A stretch of 64,000 bases of DNA from Phlebotomus papatasi (lineage: Eukaryota > Arthropoda > Insecta > Diptera > Psychodidae): assembly GCF_024763615.1 (NCBI RefSeq), contig NW_026604737.1, positions 62,001-126,000 of the forward strand. The letters run 5' to 3'. Made by a program: the position numbers and the translations under genes. The notes under the pieces were generated by a model. The model made no database searches and was not told where the DNA came from. It saw only the letters and a program-made list of their open reading frames with translations. Below, one piece after another: positions 9,960 to 24,900 of this stretch (position 1 is its first letter; the number at the start of each line of letters is the position of its first letter).

Positions 9960-12900
9960 GTAAGTCAAAATAACACATCCGGAGAGGCATTCAAATGGAG
10001 CAAGAGCAGTAAACTGAGAAATAGGTTTTTGCCCCAATTTTTTATTACAATCCCACACCCATTGATTCTGTGGCACTGAAGGAGGATCTTAAGATCCTCA
10101 AGAACGTCGCTCCATGCGGGTTCTTTCCGTACGGTAGACGGGTAGATCCCGTGAAGCTCGTTTCCTACGATAACACCAGCAACAGAGAACGATTAGTAGG
10201 ATTATGAGGATGATCAGGAGAATGCATCCCAGGACAACAGCTGCAATAGCTGCTTCACTCAGCCAGATATCCCTCACGTCCAGTGATACGGATTTCTGAT
10301 TGTTGGCTAGATCAAAGGCCGTGATAGTTACGCGCGGTTGACAACAAGAGGCTGAATACGTGGCCAAAACTGGATCCCGGGTGCCGGCGATAAATTGATT
10401 CCTATACAGAAGACCTCGTGGTTGGGATTGAATTCTCAAAATTCCAGTTTCCCAATCATGAGCAGAAATCTCTACACTCCAAACGTGTCCAGCGCAATTT
10501 CCCGGAGAACTACGCCATTCACAGCGACTCCCGTACGTCCAGTACATCCAGGGAGCTGACGAGTCTTGCGTGGAGGTTGCACTGGACACTGTGAGGTAGA
10601 CAGACTGAACTGCAGATACTATTCCTTGAGCGGTCAAAGTCACTCTGTCCCGCAAACCAACTTCAGCTGTTGGAGGAATTTGCAGAACCACAGTTACTAC
10701 AAAAGTCTGGCCAGGTCCAACCAATCCCCTGTTGATTAGATATTCTCAGTTAGCATCAGCTAAAGTATTCACAAGAGGGGGTTACTCACGATGGTGGATT
10801 TATGTTCCTGAGAAATCTGTGTTCATCTACAACTTGGAAATTGTGAAAGAGTGCAGTGTTCCTTAGGTTTGTCACTTCAAAGTAGATCTGGAAGTTGAAA
10901 AGATAATGTTCATTGAAATCTCCAAAATAATTGGCTTAAAAATCCAATTCCAGCAATTTTTGCATTGTTAGATTATGAAGAAAAATTTGGTTTGTTACCG
11001 TTAATGATAAGGGACCGTCTTATCAAAGCTCTTAAGTGTGTATGTATATTATTTAAATATACAGCAGCATAAAATGCTGATATCACAAGAATACATTCTT
11101 TCAAAAGATAATGAATGAATGATGATGATAATTGAGTTCATGGTTACACTGCATGACCTGTGTCTTATAAGTTTTCGCAAATACGAATTCAATAAGAATT
11201 GAATTTCTTGCTGAAATTCTAAAGTTTTTGTCCATTTGAAGAAAACACTGCGCACTTTCTCAAAGTTTAACTAGCTTTTGCAAACAAGTTTACAGAACGT
11301 TGTTTACTTGTTGCACATTCAATCAATAAAAATTTCATCTCAATGTTGACGATGTTCAGGGGCGCCATCGTGAACCCCACAAGTAAGCACCATTATGACC
11401 TCACGTGTTGATACTTCATAAGGCTTACTAAAACCCAGTGATAAGCTCATTTAAATTTATGATATAGATGAGATTGTGAATTTTAATTAATTTAAAAATA
11501 TAACAATCATAAACCTTTCGATTTTGACAACGCTTCCACACATCCACTGACCCCTGACTTCCTTACTTAGGGGATTTTATTTTTTAGCATAAGTTTAAGA
11601 TTTTTTATTTAAAAAAAAAATGAAAATATTTTTATCCGTTTTTTTTAATTTAGGGTAAGTGTGCCAAATTTCGGCATAGTTGCATGCAAGAGCCAAAGTC
11701 AAGTTTAAAATGTAATATTTTTATTACAAATTGATTTTTTTTGTTATTTTTTTTTATAAGGAGTATTGCTTGGAACCTTGTAGACAGACTATCGTCTTTA
11801 TTTTCTCTACATTCTTTTTTAAACCATTTTAAAATGAATAAAAATGTAAACATAGCATTGGTGGCCTATTCCGGACACCTTCATTCTCATAGTTCCTTGC
11901 CCTTCCGGAATCCTTCCAATGTCTTTTTCACATCAATTCGTTCGTCGAAGCGACATTTTTTGTTATTAATTTTTGGTATTATTATTATTTTTTTGTTATT
12001 ATTTGCATTTTATAATCTCTAGAGTATGCAAAAACTAAAAAATCATGGAAATTCGAGGAACAAAAAAGGTGGCCAGAATTGCAAGCTGGCCGGAATTTGG
12101 CACAAATACCCTATGTGTGATTTTTTCATTGTAATTACACTTTCACACCTATTGTAATGCTGAGAGCCAATCAACAATCTCAGATCGGTCTCACATTTAT
12201 AGGGAATAGAAGTTTTGAATAACTATTATTCCGAAAATTATCGAATAAAATCGAATGCGGTTGGCCATAGTACGCAATATTTCCGGATTAAAATTAAATA
12301 ATTATCTTTACGTTTTTAAAACTTATATACTCAAAAACTTTTTATAAAGAAACTTCTTGTTCTATTTATTTATTTATTTTTTTTATTTTATTATTTATTT
12401 ATTTTTTTTTTCAAAATTGGAACTACCGGCTTAAAACCGACTTTTAACCCTCTAACGGGTAAGACCGCCTCCAGGCGGTCTTCACAAAAATCACATTTAC
12501 AGCGACAATAAAGATTTTATTTATTTAAAAGTGCTATAGTGTCCTCGTTAATACTCTTACTAACATCTCTTGAAAGTTTGAACTCATTTTGACTCTTCGT
12601 TTTGTTGCTATTCCCAGTTTTGTGTGATAGGTCAGAGAAAAAGCAACAAAAAATATTAGTGCAAAAAAACTCATTTCCAGTTTCCATAAAAATACCAATT
12701 TAAAGTTATCTTAATAAAATAAATTTATTTTTTACTGAAAGATATGTCATTCTACTTTGTATATTTTATTTAAAAAAATTTTAAAAAATTAAAAATGTGA
12801 ATTTTAGAAGCAAAAAGAGTTTCAAAAAATTTTTATATTTTCTCACCTACCGCCTAAACTAAAAAAGATAATAAAAAATGGATGGTTTTTTCGACTTTAT

Positions 12901-15900
12901 TGGATCATAATTATCATAGAAAACATTGTTTTAGAACTTTTTTTCGCATATTAAAAAAAAAACACCGTTAGAGGGTTAACATAGTGGATGGACCTTCAAT
13001 ATTATCACATGGATAGTAATTTTCACTGTATTATTAATACTAAAAACATTCTGTAAAATCATTCCTTAATCTTCAACTTTTGCCCAAACATACGACTTTT
13101 TTGGACCAGAGGGTGTAGAATTTATGGGTTAATTAAACAAAATATTCTACTAGGGGAAAGTACTCTCCCATCGAACGTTCATGCCTTCGAATAATGTGAA
13201 TTTTCTGTTAGTTTTCCTAAGAGACTTACACATTTCTATTAAATATTAGTTGGCTTATCACCAATTGTTGATAATTCCGTGATAATTTTGTGTAAATCAC
13301 TTACGAAAAACAAAAGAAATTCACATTATTCGAAGGCATGAACGATCGAAGGGAGATTATTTTCCCCTATTGTGTTAAATTTATCAATTATCTAGTACAA
13401 ACATAAAATAATAACCCTTTATATCAAAATTTCACATTTTAATTGATTTTTTTCGGACTCCGATAGAGTCACCAAATCCAATGAAGTCAACAGGATTGGA
13501 AATAATTACTTGACTCTATCGAGGTCCCACTGTATTAATTATTCTATACAAATTAGAAGATCTGATAATCCTAAATAATGAGAATTTTTGCTAATCCTTA
13601 CTATTCCATCCTAAGTCAATCAAATCCCCAAAAATCCTGCCTTATGAGAAATTAGAGAAGAAATCATTAGGCTTAATCTTATGCTGAACAGACCTACGGC
13701 TTAAGTTGAAAGGCAGCGTAACGTAATAATCAAAATAATGATTGGACTATTCCCACTAAGCTGTCTCTCGGCTTAGACCGTAATACCCTACACTGAGAGA
13801 AATCCGAAAAAGTTCAAATAACATTCCGGAAATGTTATTTTTACCCTGCAGTATTGATCCAACATCGGTGTAAATATTACCCTTTTTAGGTGTATTGGGG
13901 GTTAAAGTTACTCTTTTTCATGTTAATTTTATCCTTAAAAAGGTGTAAAATTAACATTAAAAAATATTGATATATTTTTACACCTAAAAAGTGTTAAAGT
14001 TATGAGGAAAAAAAGTTAATGGCACCCTCTTTTTTGCTCAGTGTAGAGACACTTACGACTTAAACCGAGACACGGATTAACTTAATTATAATAAAAATAA
14101 TGATCACATTAAATTTCCATCAGTTTTTGACTAATCTATCTCTCGGCTTATGCTGAGAAACAGCGTAATGGAAAACTGATGGAAATTTAGACAAAATATT
14201 ATTTTGATTATAATAACGTTAGGCTGTCTATCGGCTTAAGTCGTAAGTGTGTCTAGGGCATAGTCTGTCTAGTTTAGGGCATTAGCTCTAAAGCGTGTAG
14301 AAGTCGATATCTTAATCGATTATCTTAATCGTTTTATCTTTTCTGAAAAAATCATTAATGGTGGGCATATATTTTATCAGTTCCTAGTTTCGTCCTCTAC
14401 CTAAAGAACGAAGGATCTGTTTCTGTCTCCCATGCCTTCCAAATTTTCCCAAGTTACCCAACTTACCATTGCTGTAGTTCCTGGACTAGCCATCAGTCTG
14501 GATTGAGGTGAAATATTAATTGTGATAACAGATTCAATGACCCTTTCCGAAACTTTTGTATCTCTGGGAATTGATACTTCCACCTCAGCATCCTCCTGAT
14601 CATCCACAATCTCAATATCGTTCTCCAGCGAGTCTGGCTCATTCATTTCGTCCGGAAACTGAATGGGAGCACTTCTGCTGACCACTGCAAAAAAAAGTGT
14701 CCGGGATGAATTTTATATAATTAATTTTTTTTTCTTGTGGGATTCAAGGGCCTCAAATGTTAATGTCAATGATTCAATTTTTGGTGTTCTTTTTGACCTA
14801 CATAATAATGTTTGCACTTGCCTCATGAGCGTCATTCTCAATGTAGCGTAAATCTTTGTTGGAGATTCGCGAAACTACCAACGTCATGGACGGCATTAGA
14901 TAATGCTCGCGGGGAGAGATTAGTGGATTCTGCGAGTAAAGAGACAAAAAAAATCTCTTATCTGAGGAGAGTTCAATTGATGTGTGTTTTCTTCCCATTG
15001 ACACTCCCGGAATCATTCACGAGTCACAAAAAAATTTTCTTAAATACAAATTATACAAATCTTTGATTTTTCTTTTCTTTTAATCTATTTTAAGTCTGTG
15101 ATGAAATTTTGATGAAAGAATATGAATCACAGAGGAAGTGTTTCGACGTAATATTCCTCAATAATCATGACATGCCTCTGACCAAAGTCCTTAAGCATTG
15201 TGCATTTTTGGTCTACTTTTATTTTGCTCTTTGTCTTGGGAAATTAGATCATTCCAGTCTAAGTGTAAATAATGGTGTTATATTCAATTAACTCTATATA
15301 ATCTGAATCACCCCGTTTTTGAACCAAGCAATTTCATCATAAGGGAGCTGAAATAAAATCTAAAACAGTGTTTCTCTATCAAAACTTAAATACATTTTGT
15401 TGATGAAATGTTTACGAATGGGCTTTTGATAATAACGACAGACGTTTTTCCTTTTGGCTTTTTTTCTCTATATACTTCCATTTTATTCCTTCTCACTCTC
15501 CAGCTCAGAGGGTCAATTGAATAGAAATCTTCGCGTGTGTTTTTGCTACAAAATCAGTCTTTTCTCAACATTCGAAGGAGTTACATGGAAGTAAATTTGA
15601 GGAATTAAAAAAAAAGTGCTTGGTGTGGAAGAAAGTTATTTTGTGAAATTATCTTGAGGAATGTGTGAAATTGCATAAAACTCTTTTTAGCTTTCTTGAA
15701 GTTTTACTGCGCTTTTTTTTGTTGAATTTTGTACATAAGGTAAATTGCGAAATTTTGCACATTGTAACCATTTTCTGCAATTTCTTTCCCATTTTTCTCT
15801 CTTTCTGTCCGTTGTGTGGCCAATAACCTCTAACCTAGTGTTATAGATAAGTAAAAGAATAGAGAGTACTGTCTCATAAATTGTTATTAATCGCGTGTTA

Positions 15901-18900
15901 AAGCAACTTTTTAACTAATTTATGGGATTTTTCTTATATCAAAAAGGCAATGTGACTGCAACCGTTACTAGAATATTTTTAAATTTACCAAAACTCACCA
16001 TTTTTGTCTTTCATCCGAGACACTCCAGTTGTGAATAGCCTTACAAGCACGGTGTATAATTCGTGTGTCTTTGGTGTTAGTCGCAATTCGTATTGGCCCT
16101 TTGTGAGATTCTTCAACAAAAAATCAATTTCCTCATCTTGAAGAGAAATTTCATTCATTCTCACAGTTGCGTTGTGATTTAGGATGTCTATAAGAACGTC
16201 TAGAAATCCAGAGAGTAAAGAAAGATAAATAACAAGTGCATTAGATCTACAAAGTTTTAGTAAGAAGGGGTTTTTAATTTGCACATGAAAGAATTAAATT
16301 TAATGATTGTTTCTCTATAAAATTTAATAATTAGGGTAAGTGTGCCAAATTCCGGCCAGCTTGCAATTTCGACCACCTTTTTTGTTCCTCGAATTTCCAT
16401 GATTTTTTAGTTTTTACGTACTCTAGAAATTATACAATGCAAAAGAATAGCAAAAAATGTAGCTTTGACAAACGAGATGACGTGAAAAAGATATTGGAAG
16501 AAATCCCGAAGGGCAAGGAACTTTGAGAATGAAGGTGGCCGAAATAGCTATGTCTACATTTTTGTTCATTTTAAAATGTATTAAGAATGATTTTAGAGTA
16601 AATAAAGATGATAAACTGTCTACAATGTTGTAAGCAACACTCCTTAAGTAGAAGGAATAAAAAAATCAATTTCTATTAAAAATATTACATTTCAAACTTG
16701 AGACTTTGGTGCTTGCACTTACCCTATCTACATTTTTTTGCTTTTTTTAATTAATCGCACTTGTTTGAATAGTTTTTTTTTTAATAAAGTTAGAAGGCAC
16801 CAATTTTTTATTTTTTTATCTGTATTTAATGATATCTATTGTTATATTAAAATTCTATTGTAATAAGGCACACTATACAAAGATTCAGATTCAGAGAGGC
16901 AATCTTTAGAGTTACTTTTCGTGTGTTTCGTATAGATGATATCCTGATTCTGAACTTGTGGATATTTGGCAAAAAAAAGTTCTTTTCCATTCCCGGATAG
17001 TACTTTAGGATTTACACAAAAATTTAAATGTTTTCTTGTGTACTTTTTTCATTTTTAATTTCTTTAATTAAAAATTTAAAGAAAAAATACAATTAGGGGA
17101 AAGTGCCCATGCTTTGCACGGCCCCAAGGTTTATAAGGACTAAATTTTTGCTATGTTTTTCAATAAAAATGACTTATCGCACCCATATTTTAAAAACTAG
17201 TGGAGAGTGTCTTGATGGAAATTTAATGACACGGATTATGACCTGGATCAGAATTTATTTCTTCTATAGTTTCACACTACGTTTCGGGGATATTTGTCCC
17301 CTTCTTCAGGTCCACAGGGAAGACAAGGGGACAAGAAGGGGACAGACATCCCCGAAACGTAGTGTGAAGCTATAGAAGGAATAAATTCTAATCCAGGTCA
17401 TAATCCGTGTTATTAAATTTCCATCAAGTATAACTGACCGAACACTTTCCAATACGAAAGTGTATTGTTTTTCAATTATATTGCGGAGGAAAATCTATTC
17501 AGAAACATAGGAAATATTTAGTTTTGAACCATGCAAAGCATAGGTATTAGGATACTTTCCCCTACATATGCTAGCATTCAAAAAAATATTATCCAAAATC
17601 AAAATTTTTCTCTTTGTATTTGCCATTAGGAGAATAGCATTAACAGCTATTCCAAATAGTCCAATTTTAATGCCACAATTTTAGTAAAATTCAAAGCACG
17701 TGTCGTCGGGGTCGTCGGGGTCGTCGGTGTCATTGATCCATATCATATCTGTATTTGTTTTGTATCTGCATTTGGTGTAAGTTCCAGTACAGACGTCGCC
17801 TCTTGCGTGAAATGTTAACACAAAGGAAATACAGATACGGCAACGGTCGATACAACCAACAATGTCTGTCTAATGACCTCTACACACTAGAGAAATTTAT
17901 ATCTATATTGAAGTAAAATCACTATGCTTGTGTAGAAAAACTCTTCAATACGGACATAAATATCTCTAGTGTGTAGAGGCCATAAAGCTTTCTGATATAA
18001 ATTACGCAACCGCTGCAACTATGAATAAATTATGATCAATAATATTCAATAATCTAAATTGACTTAAAATTGGCCTAAAGCTTAAATATGTTTCACATTA
18101 AAAAAATAATATGATAATCGCGTACAGTAGAGCCTCGCTATAGTCCATATTTGGTTCCAGATTTCACACTTGGGTCGCACTATAGTCCATGTCATTTTTT
18201 ATTATTATCAACGACTTTTATTATTGAAATTGCTCGACGGCTTCCATTTTCTTTGCGATTGTGGTATTTGTCCTCGCTCTCTTCATTATGGATCACAATT
18301 ATCACAACTACTCAATAAAGTTTGCCAAAAATATTAAAATAATTATAAAAACATTGCATGTTGCGTACCAAAAAACATAACCTAACTTAAAATCAGTTTT
18401 TAGAAATCAGCAGTCGATAAATTGTGGACTACTAGAGCGGTGGTTTATAGCGCGGTTCTACTGTAATGAATTATCAATTCAAATAATTGATTGACTATTG
18501 CGGACCAAATTGAACTTTCTGTGAATAAATATACATCAAGTTCTCAACATTAAGCGATTCAAGATACATATCACATATTTGGACGCTCACCAGCAACAAA
18601 TTAATATGAATCTTATTAAAGTTTTAATTGGTAAATGTGATAACATCGTCAGATAAATTAAAATTCTATTCATATATGATTCATTGATAAGTTTTAATAA
18701 AGAAAATCCCATTGGGAGCATGTTCTGATTTTCCAACCCGGGGTTTATTTAAAAATTATTCAATTTCCAAAAAAAGCAGAAGTTTTATCTTAAAGTATGT
18801 ATACCATGTGTATAAATACAGGATCTTTAAATTTGTAAAATGAGATACCCCTCGAGGGCTATTGGAATAGGCCTAGTGGTGACATGCGCATGCGTCATCA

Positions 18901-21900
18901 GAAGAGACGTCAAAAGTGGTTGGATTTTTGTTTATGGATTTTGCAGAAAATGAATTTTGTGTAAAATTTCGCACCAATTTCCTATTAATTGATAGTGTGA
19001 GCGTGTGGTTAGTAACACCTGAGTGAAATATATCAAAAGCACCATCAATTTAGTGGTTAATTAGTTGGTGACATTGAAAATTATTGAGACAATCAGGTGG
19101 GACAAACTGAGAAAGGTGCTGCGAAAAGTGCAAGTACAAAAACAGAGAAACCAGCTGGCCTGTGCAAAAATAGATTTTTCATCATCTTTATTTGAAAGGC
19201 ATCTCACTCTCAGTGAAAATTAAATTATTTGGACATAGAAGAGGCCATAAGTAATTTATGTGAGTATTTACAGTGCACTTTTATTGATGAAATCGTTTGA
19301 GTTGACAAAGAAGAATGGAACACTTTTCGTAATACATGTTTCACACTTTCACAAAAAGAGCCAGGAAAAAAAGAGATAGAGAGGGAAAAAGACATTTTCA
19401 TGGTTTTTCATACATAGTTTTCAACATTTTTCCAACTATCACAGGTGCTTTACTTAAAGGAGGGTCTGTCTTGGTTGTTTTAAGCAAGAGATTGTCCGCT
19501 CAGTCTGTCCACAGAGAGTAGGGTTGGTTGTTGGCAAAAAACTTGACTCCTTTTGCCAGGTGATTATGTCAATGTTGATTCATCATTTTTCTGTGTTTTG
19601 TTGGTCAATAATATTTCCGAAGCACTTTCATATTATTTATTTGGTGTTTATGCCTCCGTGGATATTTTTTTCTTTCTGTTTATACAACTTATTTTGCCTG
19701 AAAGAGTTGATTTTTTTTGTACATTTTGTTTACACATAAAATTACCACAAAAGAAATGATAATATAGAAGAGATTATATAGAGAAGGAGAGAAAGAGTGA
19801 AGAACAAATTCATATTTACAATTAGAGTAAAATTTATTACATAACAATTCTACAATTATTTGTACTTTCCACATTATGTATTCTTCATTTTCTATTGCCT
19901 TTTCATCTCTATATTTTTCTTTTATTCTCTGGAATTATCCCTCGATGTCAGAGAATTCATATATAGAGAGATTCTGTTTATGTTTAGAACTGGGTGAGAG
20001 AAAATTGCAGGATAAACAATTCACAGAAGCAAAATAAAATGATATAGTTAAATATACAAAAAAAATAAACAGAGACAAAGAGAGGAATAATTACAATAAT
20101 AGATATTAACTATTATTTTATAAAGAAAAAAAATAATAATAATCTCCTCAGCAATATACATAGTAAATTGATTTGCAATGGCAGAACAGAATAGTTAATT
20201 TAAAAAAAAATGTGTGTATTTTAATTGTTTTGTGTGAGTTCTCTAATATTTAAATTGTTTTATAAAACTAACCACCATTGGGTGTTTCCAGTGTGGCTTC
20301 GTCCATTTTTCCGTGAATCTTCACGTGGAGACTCGTTTCGGCTGTTGTGTCAATAGGTAGGCTGAAGTGATGAGATCCTTGGAGGTCATTCCTCAGCAAC
20401 AGGGTGACCTTTATGGAAAAAAAGAAATACCAAGAGTTTTAGGCACAAGTCAGAATGTCAAGGGCAAATATCTTTTTCCCATCAAAATTTACCAATCCAA
20501 TATTTCCATTGGGTTCCACAGCCTCATCTGTGATGTGTATTATCTCTCCACCCGTTCTCAGGGCAACTTCCCCCAATATTCCACCAATTACAGTATGAGG
20601 TGATTCATTGTCATCCTGACCATGCTTTCCGAACCAAATTAGGTAGAGCTAAAAAAAAAAATGAAAAGAAGCTTAAATTGAGGATCTAGTAAGATTACCA
20701 CGATGTTGGTTGGAAGAGAATTTGTCATATAAAAGTTCAAAAAGTTCTGATGACCAGCCTAAAAAGAGTATTATTTTTTTAAGCACCAAAAATACGATAA
20801 GAAATTCACGGAAGCTTATCCATTGTTCACTGTTCCTGTTGTAAAATAATACAATATGAATCATTTTCACTGCTGTCCTACATTAGAAATTTCTGTTAGA
20901 AATACAGAAACATTTCTACTACATTCTCTGGTAGTAAAAAATTATATTGATCACAGTAAAATGCTCGAAATTGTTAGTGAAATATTCTGTTTTGCAAGGA
21001 AATAATGTAAAATATGAAATGAAATTGTTTTTATATATTTGAATTAATGCCTGAGATGCCAAGATGGTTCATAAATACTTAATTCTATTTTTTTTTTAAA
21101 GAATATTTCGTTATTAATGATTAGGGGAGACTGGGGCAAAAAGTCACAAAACGGATATTTTATTTTTTTACAAACTACTCGATCGCTTCAAAAATTTCTA
21201 ATTAGCGCAGTTTTATAGGAAATTTACCGCTCTACAACTTTGTGAAAGTAATATTCCTCCATTTTGTAAAGAAATACGTTTATCGAGCCAATTTCTAAAA
21301 GGTAATTTTGTGACCATTCTCAAAAATGCTGGGGCAAATAGTACCAGACATGGGGTACTATAATATTTTGATTCGCTTCGTTACGGGCTTTGGTAAATTT
21401 GAAAAAATACCAAGAGGACATATTTTCATAGAAAATTTATTCATCTACACCTTTGTAAAACACCGTTTTCTCTGCGAAAAAAATGAGAAAACGAGGAAAG
21501 CGCTTTTCAAGCTATTTTAGAAAAAAAACACACAAAAGACTGCAAATCGTTTGACCAATGCAAACAACAAGTGGCGAGACATGGTAATGACGTTTCTTTT
21601 CGCCGTGAGACATCAGAAATTGCTTCGATTTTTGTTATTTTTTGCTCTATACCTTTTGTTACTTTTTACCCCAAGTTGTCGTTTTTAATAAAAACATTTC
21701 TAGAGCAAAGAATCTTTGTCAAATTGTAAAATAGGTAGCAGTTTCGTATTCAAAGAATCCAAATTATTTAGAAAATATTCACCAGTGCATCAATTTTGGA
21801 AAATAAGTAGGTAATAATTGTTATCTTCTGCAAGGAAAATATTTCAAAAATAGGACTAAAATTTCGATATTTTTTATTTTGTAAATTCCTTGTTTGAATT

Positions 21901-24900
21901 CTAAGAAACTTACGACATTGAAGAAGGTCTATGGAGGCTATCTATAGAAAAAAAATTGAGCTGCTATCTTTTTTACATTGGAAGATTTCGAATTATGAAA
22001 TTTTCGATTTGTGACTTTGCCCCAGTCTCCCCTACATAAAATGTACAATTTCCTTTTTAATTATTTGCTTTTACTACATTGGAGTTTCACTGACCAAATG
22101 GACCAAATTTACTAAAATACTGACAAAAATATTTCAACCTATCGTATACCGTAGATGCTCTAGATTATGAATGACCCTGCCCTCCCGTTGTTCGTAAGCT
22201 TTTCTTTTAATTGTATCACATTAGGATGGTCTTCACCGATCCGAACTACCATGTTCGGCCAGTGAAGCCATCCTTAAATGTTAGTATTAATAAAACAACT
22301 CACGTACAGCAGGGGACGGGGGCAAAGTCACCTGCATCTACGGTATAAAATTTTTTGTTTGCTGGTTATCTACCGAGAAAGCAATAATCTATCTAGTTTT
22401 TAACCCTCTTTAACACCTTCCAAATTTCACCGTTCCCCGGGACCATTTCCTTCAACATCACCGCGTATCAGACGATTTATGAAAAATAATATAACGCTGT
22501 TTATTCGTTTTTCCAGAACTAGAAGTCAAACGGTTACTGATAAGAAGTTGGAGCATTCCACTCCAAAACCATGTATTTAGATGATTTCTAAAAAAAAAAA
22601 AAAAGTTTTGTGATCTTTTTTTTTCATTTTTGCGTTTTAGAGTTAGTCTAAATCTAGATGGACCTTTCGTCGATATACGAAAATTCCGTAGATTTATTCT
22701 TTCAACCGGTTTCTCAAGGACAAAGGTTCAAAAGACTGTAAAAAGTATATTTCTTGTTGGAAAGGTCTTGTAATTGATGACAAGGATGAACTGGTTCTAA
22801 CCAGATAAATTAATATTCGAAATAAATCTTGCTAATTCTAAATAATTTCACTGTGCAACAGCAAAAAATATGATTTCAAATGACCGGTATTTTCGGATTC
22901 CTTGGTGTCTCCTGAGTGATAACTCCGAAGAAAGTTATGGTCTATCACGTCTAGTTTCTGAGGTAGATTAAGATGAAAATCTTTAAGAAATTGATTAGAA
23001 ATATTTTATGAAATTTGTTTTATCTGAAAAATTGTACATCCTGGGATGTTGGCGTCAAAGGATGACTCAAGGATGTGTAGAGGAGGACTCAAGGAAAATT
23101 TTCTTGGAAAAAACCATATCCCTATCTCCTTATTTTCCCTGAAGTATTTCAGATTTTCCTCATAAATCCCTAAATATCCTTAAATCCATTAAAAGGATGC
23201 ATAGGACGACTTCCATCGTTTACAAAAATATTCTCCTGAACATCATAGGATCATAAAACTTTCCATTATCCCCAGAAATTATGCATTTGAATTACTTTTG
23301 AACATGTGGACAACTCCTGCGCTAATTAGAAATTTTTGAAGCGCTCGAGTAGCTTGTAAAAAAATAAAATATCTGTTTTGTGACTTTTTGCCCCAGTCTC
23401 CCTTATTGTACTTCCTAAATACTTTTTTGTGTTTTGAATGTCTATTTGTAATTTCTTACACGATAATAATACAGTTTAATTAGGGAAATTTTATAATTTT
23501 CCTATCTGAATGTTTAACTAGAAAAAGCTTGATAGAATGCGTGGTTTCTTCGGATAAAGTGTCAAATTATTAGTATTATTGAATTCTTAATTCTTTAATT
23601 CTTAATTCTTTCCCCAATAATAAAAAAAAAACTATTTTTTCTCAATATCACTTCTAAAACACGCATTTTAGAACCGTTTTTTTTTTTAAGATTAGACTCA
23701 AGTGAATGGGCTTTTACAACCCATTAAACCTCAACTGCTTCAAACCGGTAAGAAACCGACAATTAAATTTTTATGAAAATGTCAATTGCAATATATTAGA
23801 TTCCAACAATCTAAATCTAAATTTTAAAGTTTAGTCGCAATCGCAAACTTATCTTAAAATCTTGTGAAATCACAAACTCACTCGAATTCGTTTTTTGAGA
23901 AGAACAATCGCAGCTTCTTGGGAGAATTCGGCATTCTGTGGAACTCGATCTGTAGACAGGAATATTGCACTGTCATAGGGTATGAGTTCTGAAGCCCGAA
24001 GAATCCCTATGAAAGCCTTCTCCTCTGATCTTGGTTGATGGGACTCCCTAACACTCTCGATTCCAGCCATAATTGTCCTTGTATTCTTGAAACTGTATGT
24101 CACACTTATTCCTAAAACAAAGTCAAGATAAGACACAAATTGAAAACTTTTTTTTAGCATCAATTTGAATATAGTTTTTTTTTGGAACAGAAAGAATTCG
24201 ATCTTGAAATGATCTTGATCTTTTAAGAAGGATCTTTGTGTTTTTCCTATTGGACTGTAGCAAAAAAAAAGAGACTTGGTTGTGTGCTAAGTGATCAATA
24301 TTGCTGGTATAATAGCTTGTTGAGCTTTCTTTTCATGCTGTTTAGTATTGTTGTTGTTTTTTTTTTTTTTGCTTTTGCTGAGACCAATATGACTCATATT
24401 TTGAGGTGTTATTTATGTGATAGAGAGAGAGGCTTAAAGACGTATTAGTGTGAAATTGGACAAAAAGCAATAGTCTTATTAAAGAATTCTTTTTTCTTTG
24501 CATATTTTGTATTGTTATGTCTCTCAGGAGATGAAATTTGAAGCAATAGCCGTGCGTTATGACAAGAAAATTGAGGTGTTTGTTGCACTGCAAAAAGTGT
24601 ATTAATGGTGTGGGGATTGTGGAAAAAAAGAGGTGAGACATTAACAATTAAAGTTGAGTGACAAGGAGTAACCTGTCGACAATTAAGAAACATGACGATG
24701 AAATTTCTCATGTCTTTTGCGCCTCTTTTTGCCACACACATTTTTTTTTTCATCTTTCATTTTCATTCTGGCCATTTGAGTGCCTAATGGGGAAATATTC
24801 GGTCTTTTGTTGTTGAACGTGCGTGTGATTTTTCGTGGGAGATTTTTTTGTTCTTCTTAAATAATTTTGGTTTTACCTGAAGAGTTGAAGGCAACAAGAA

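Noticed and set aside
24342..24753. Two ~100-codon minus frames in the VWA-gene intron
   Set aside because: They lie between phase-matched exons and are driven by poly-A/T runs; no domain.
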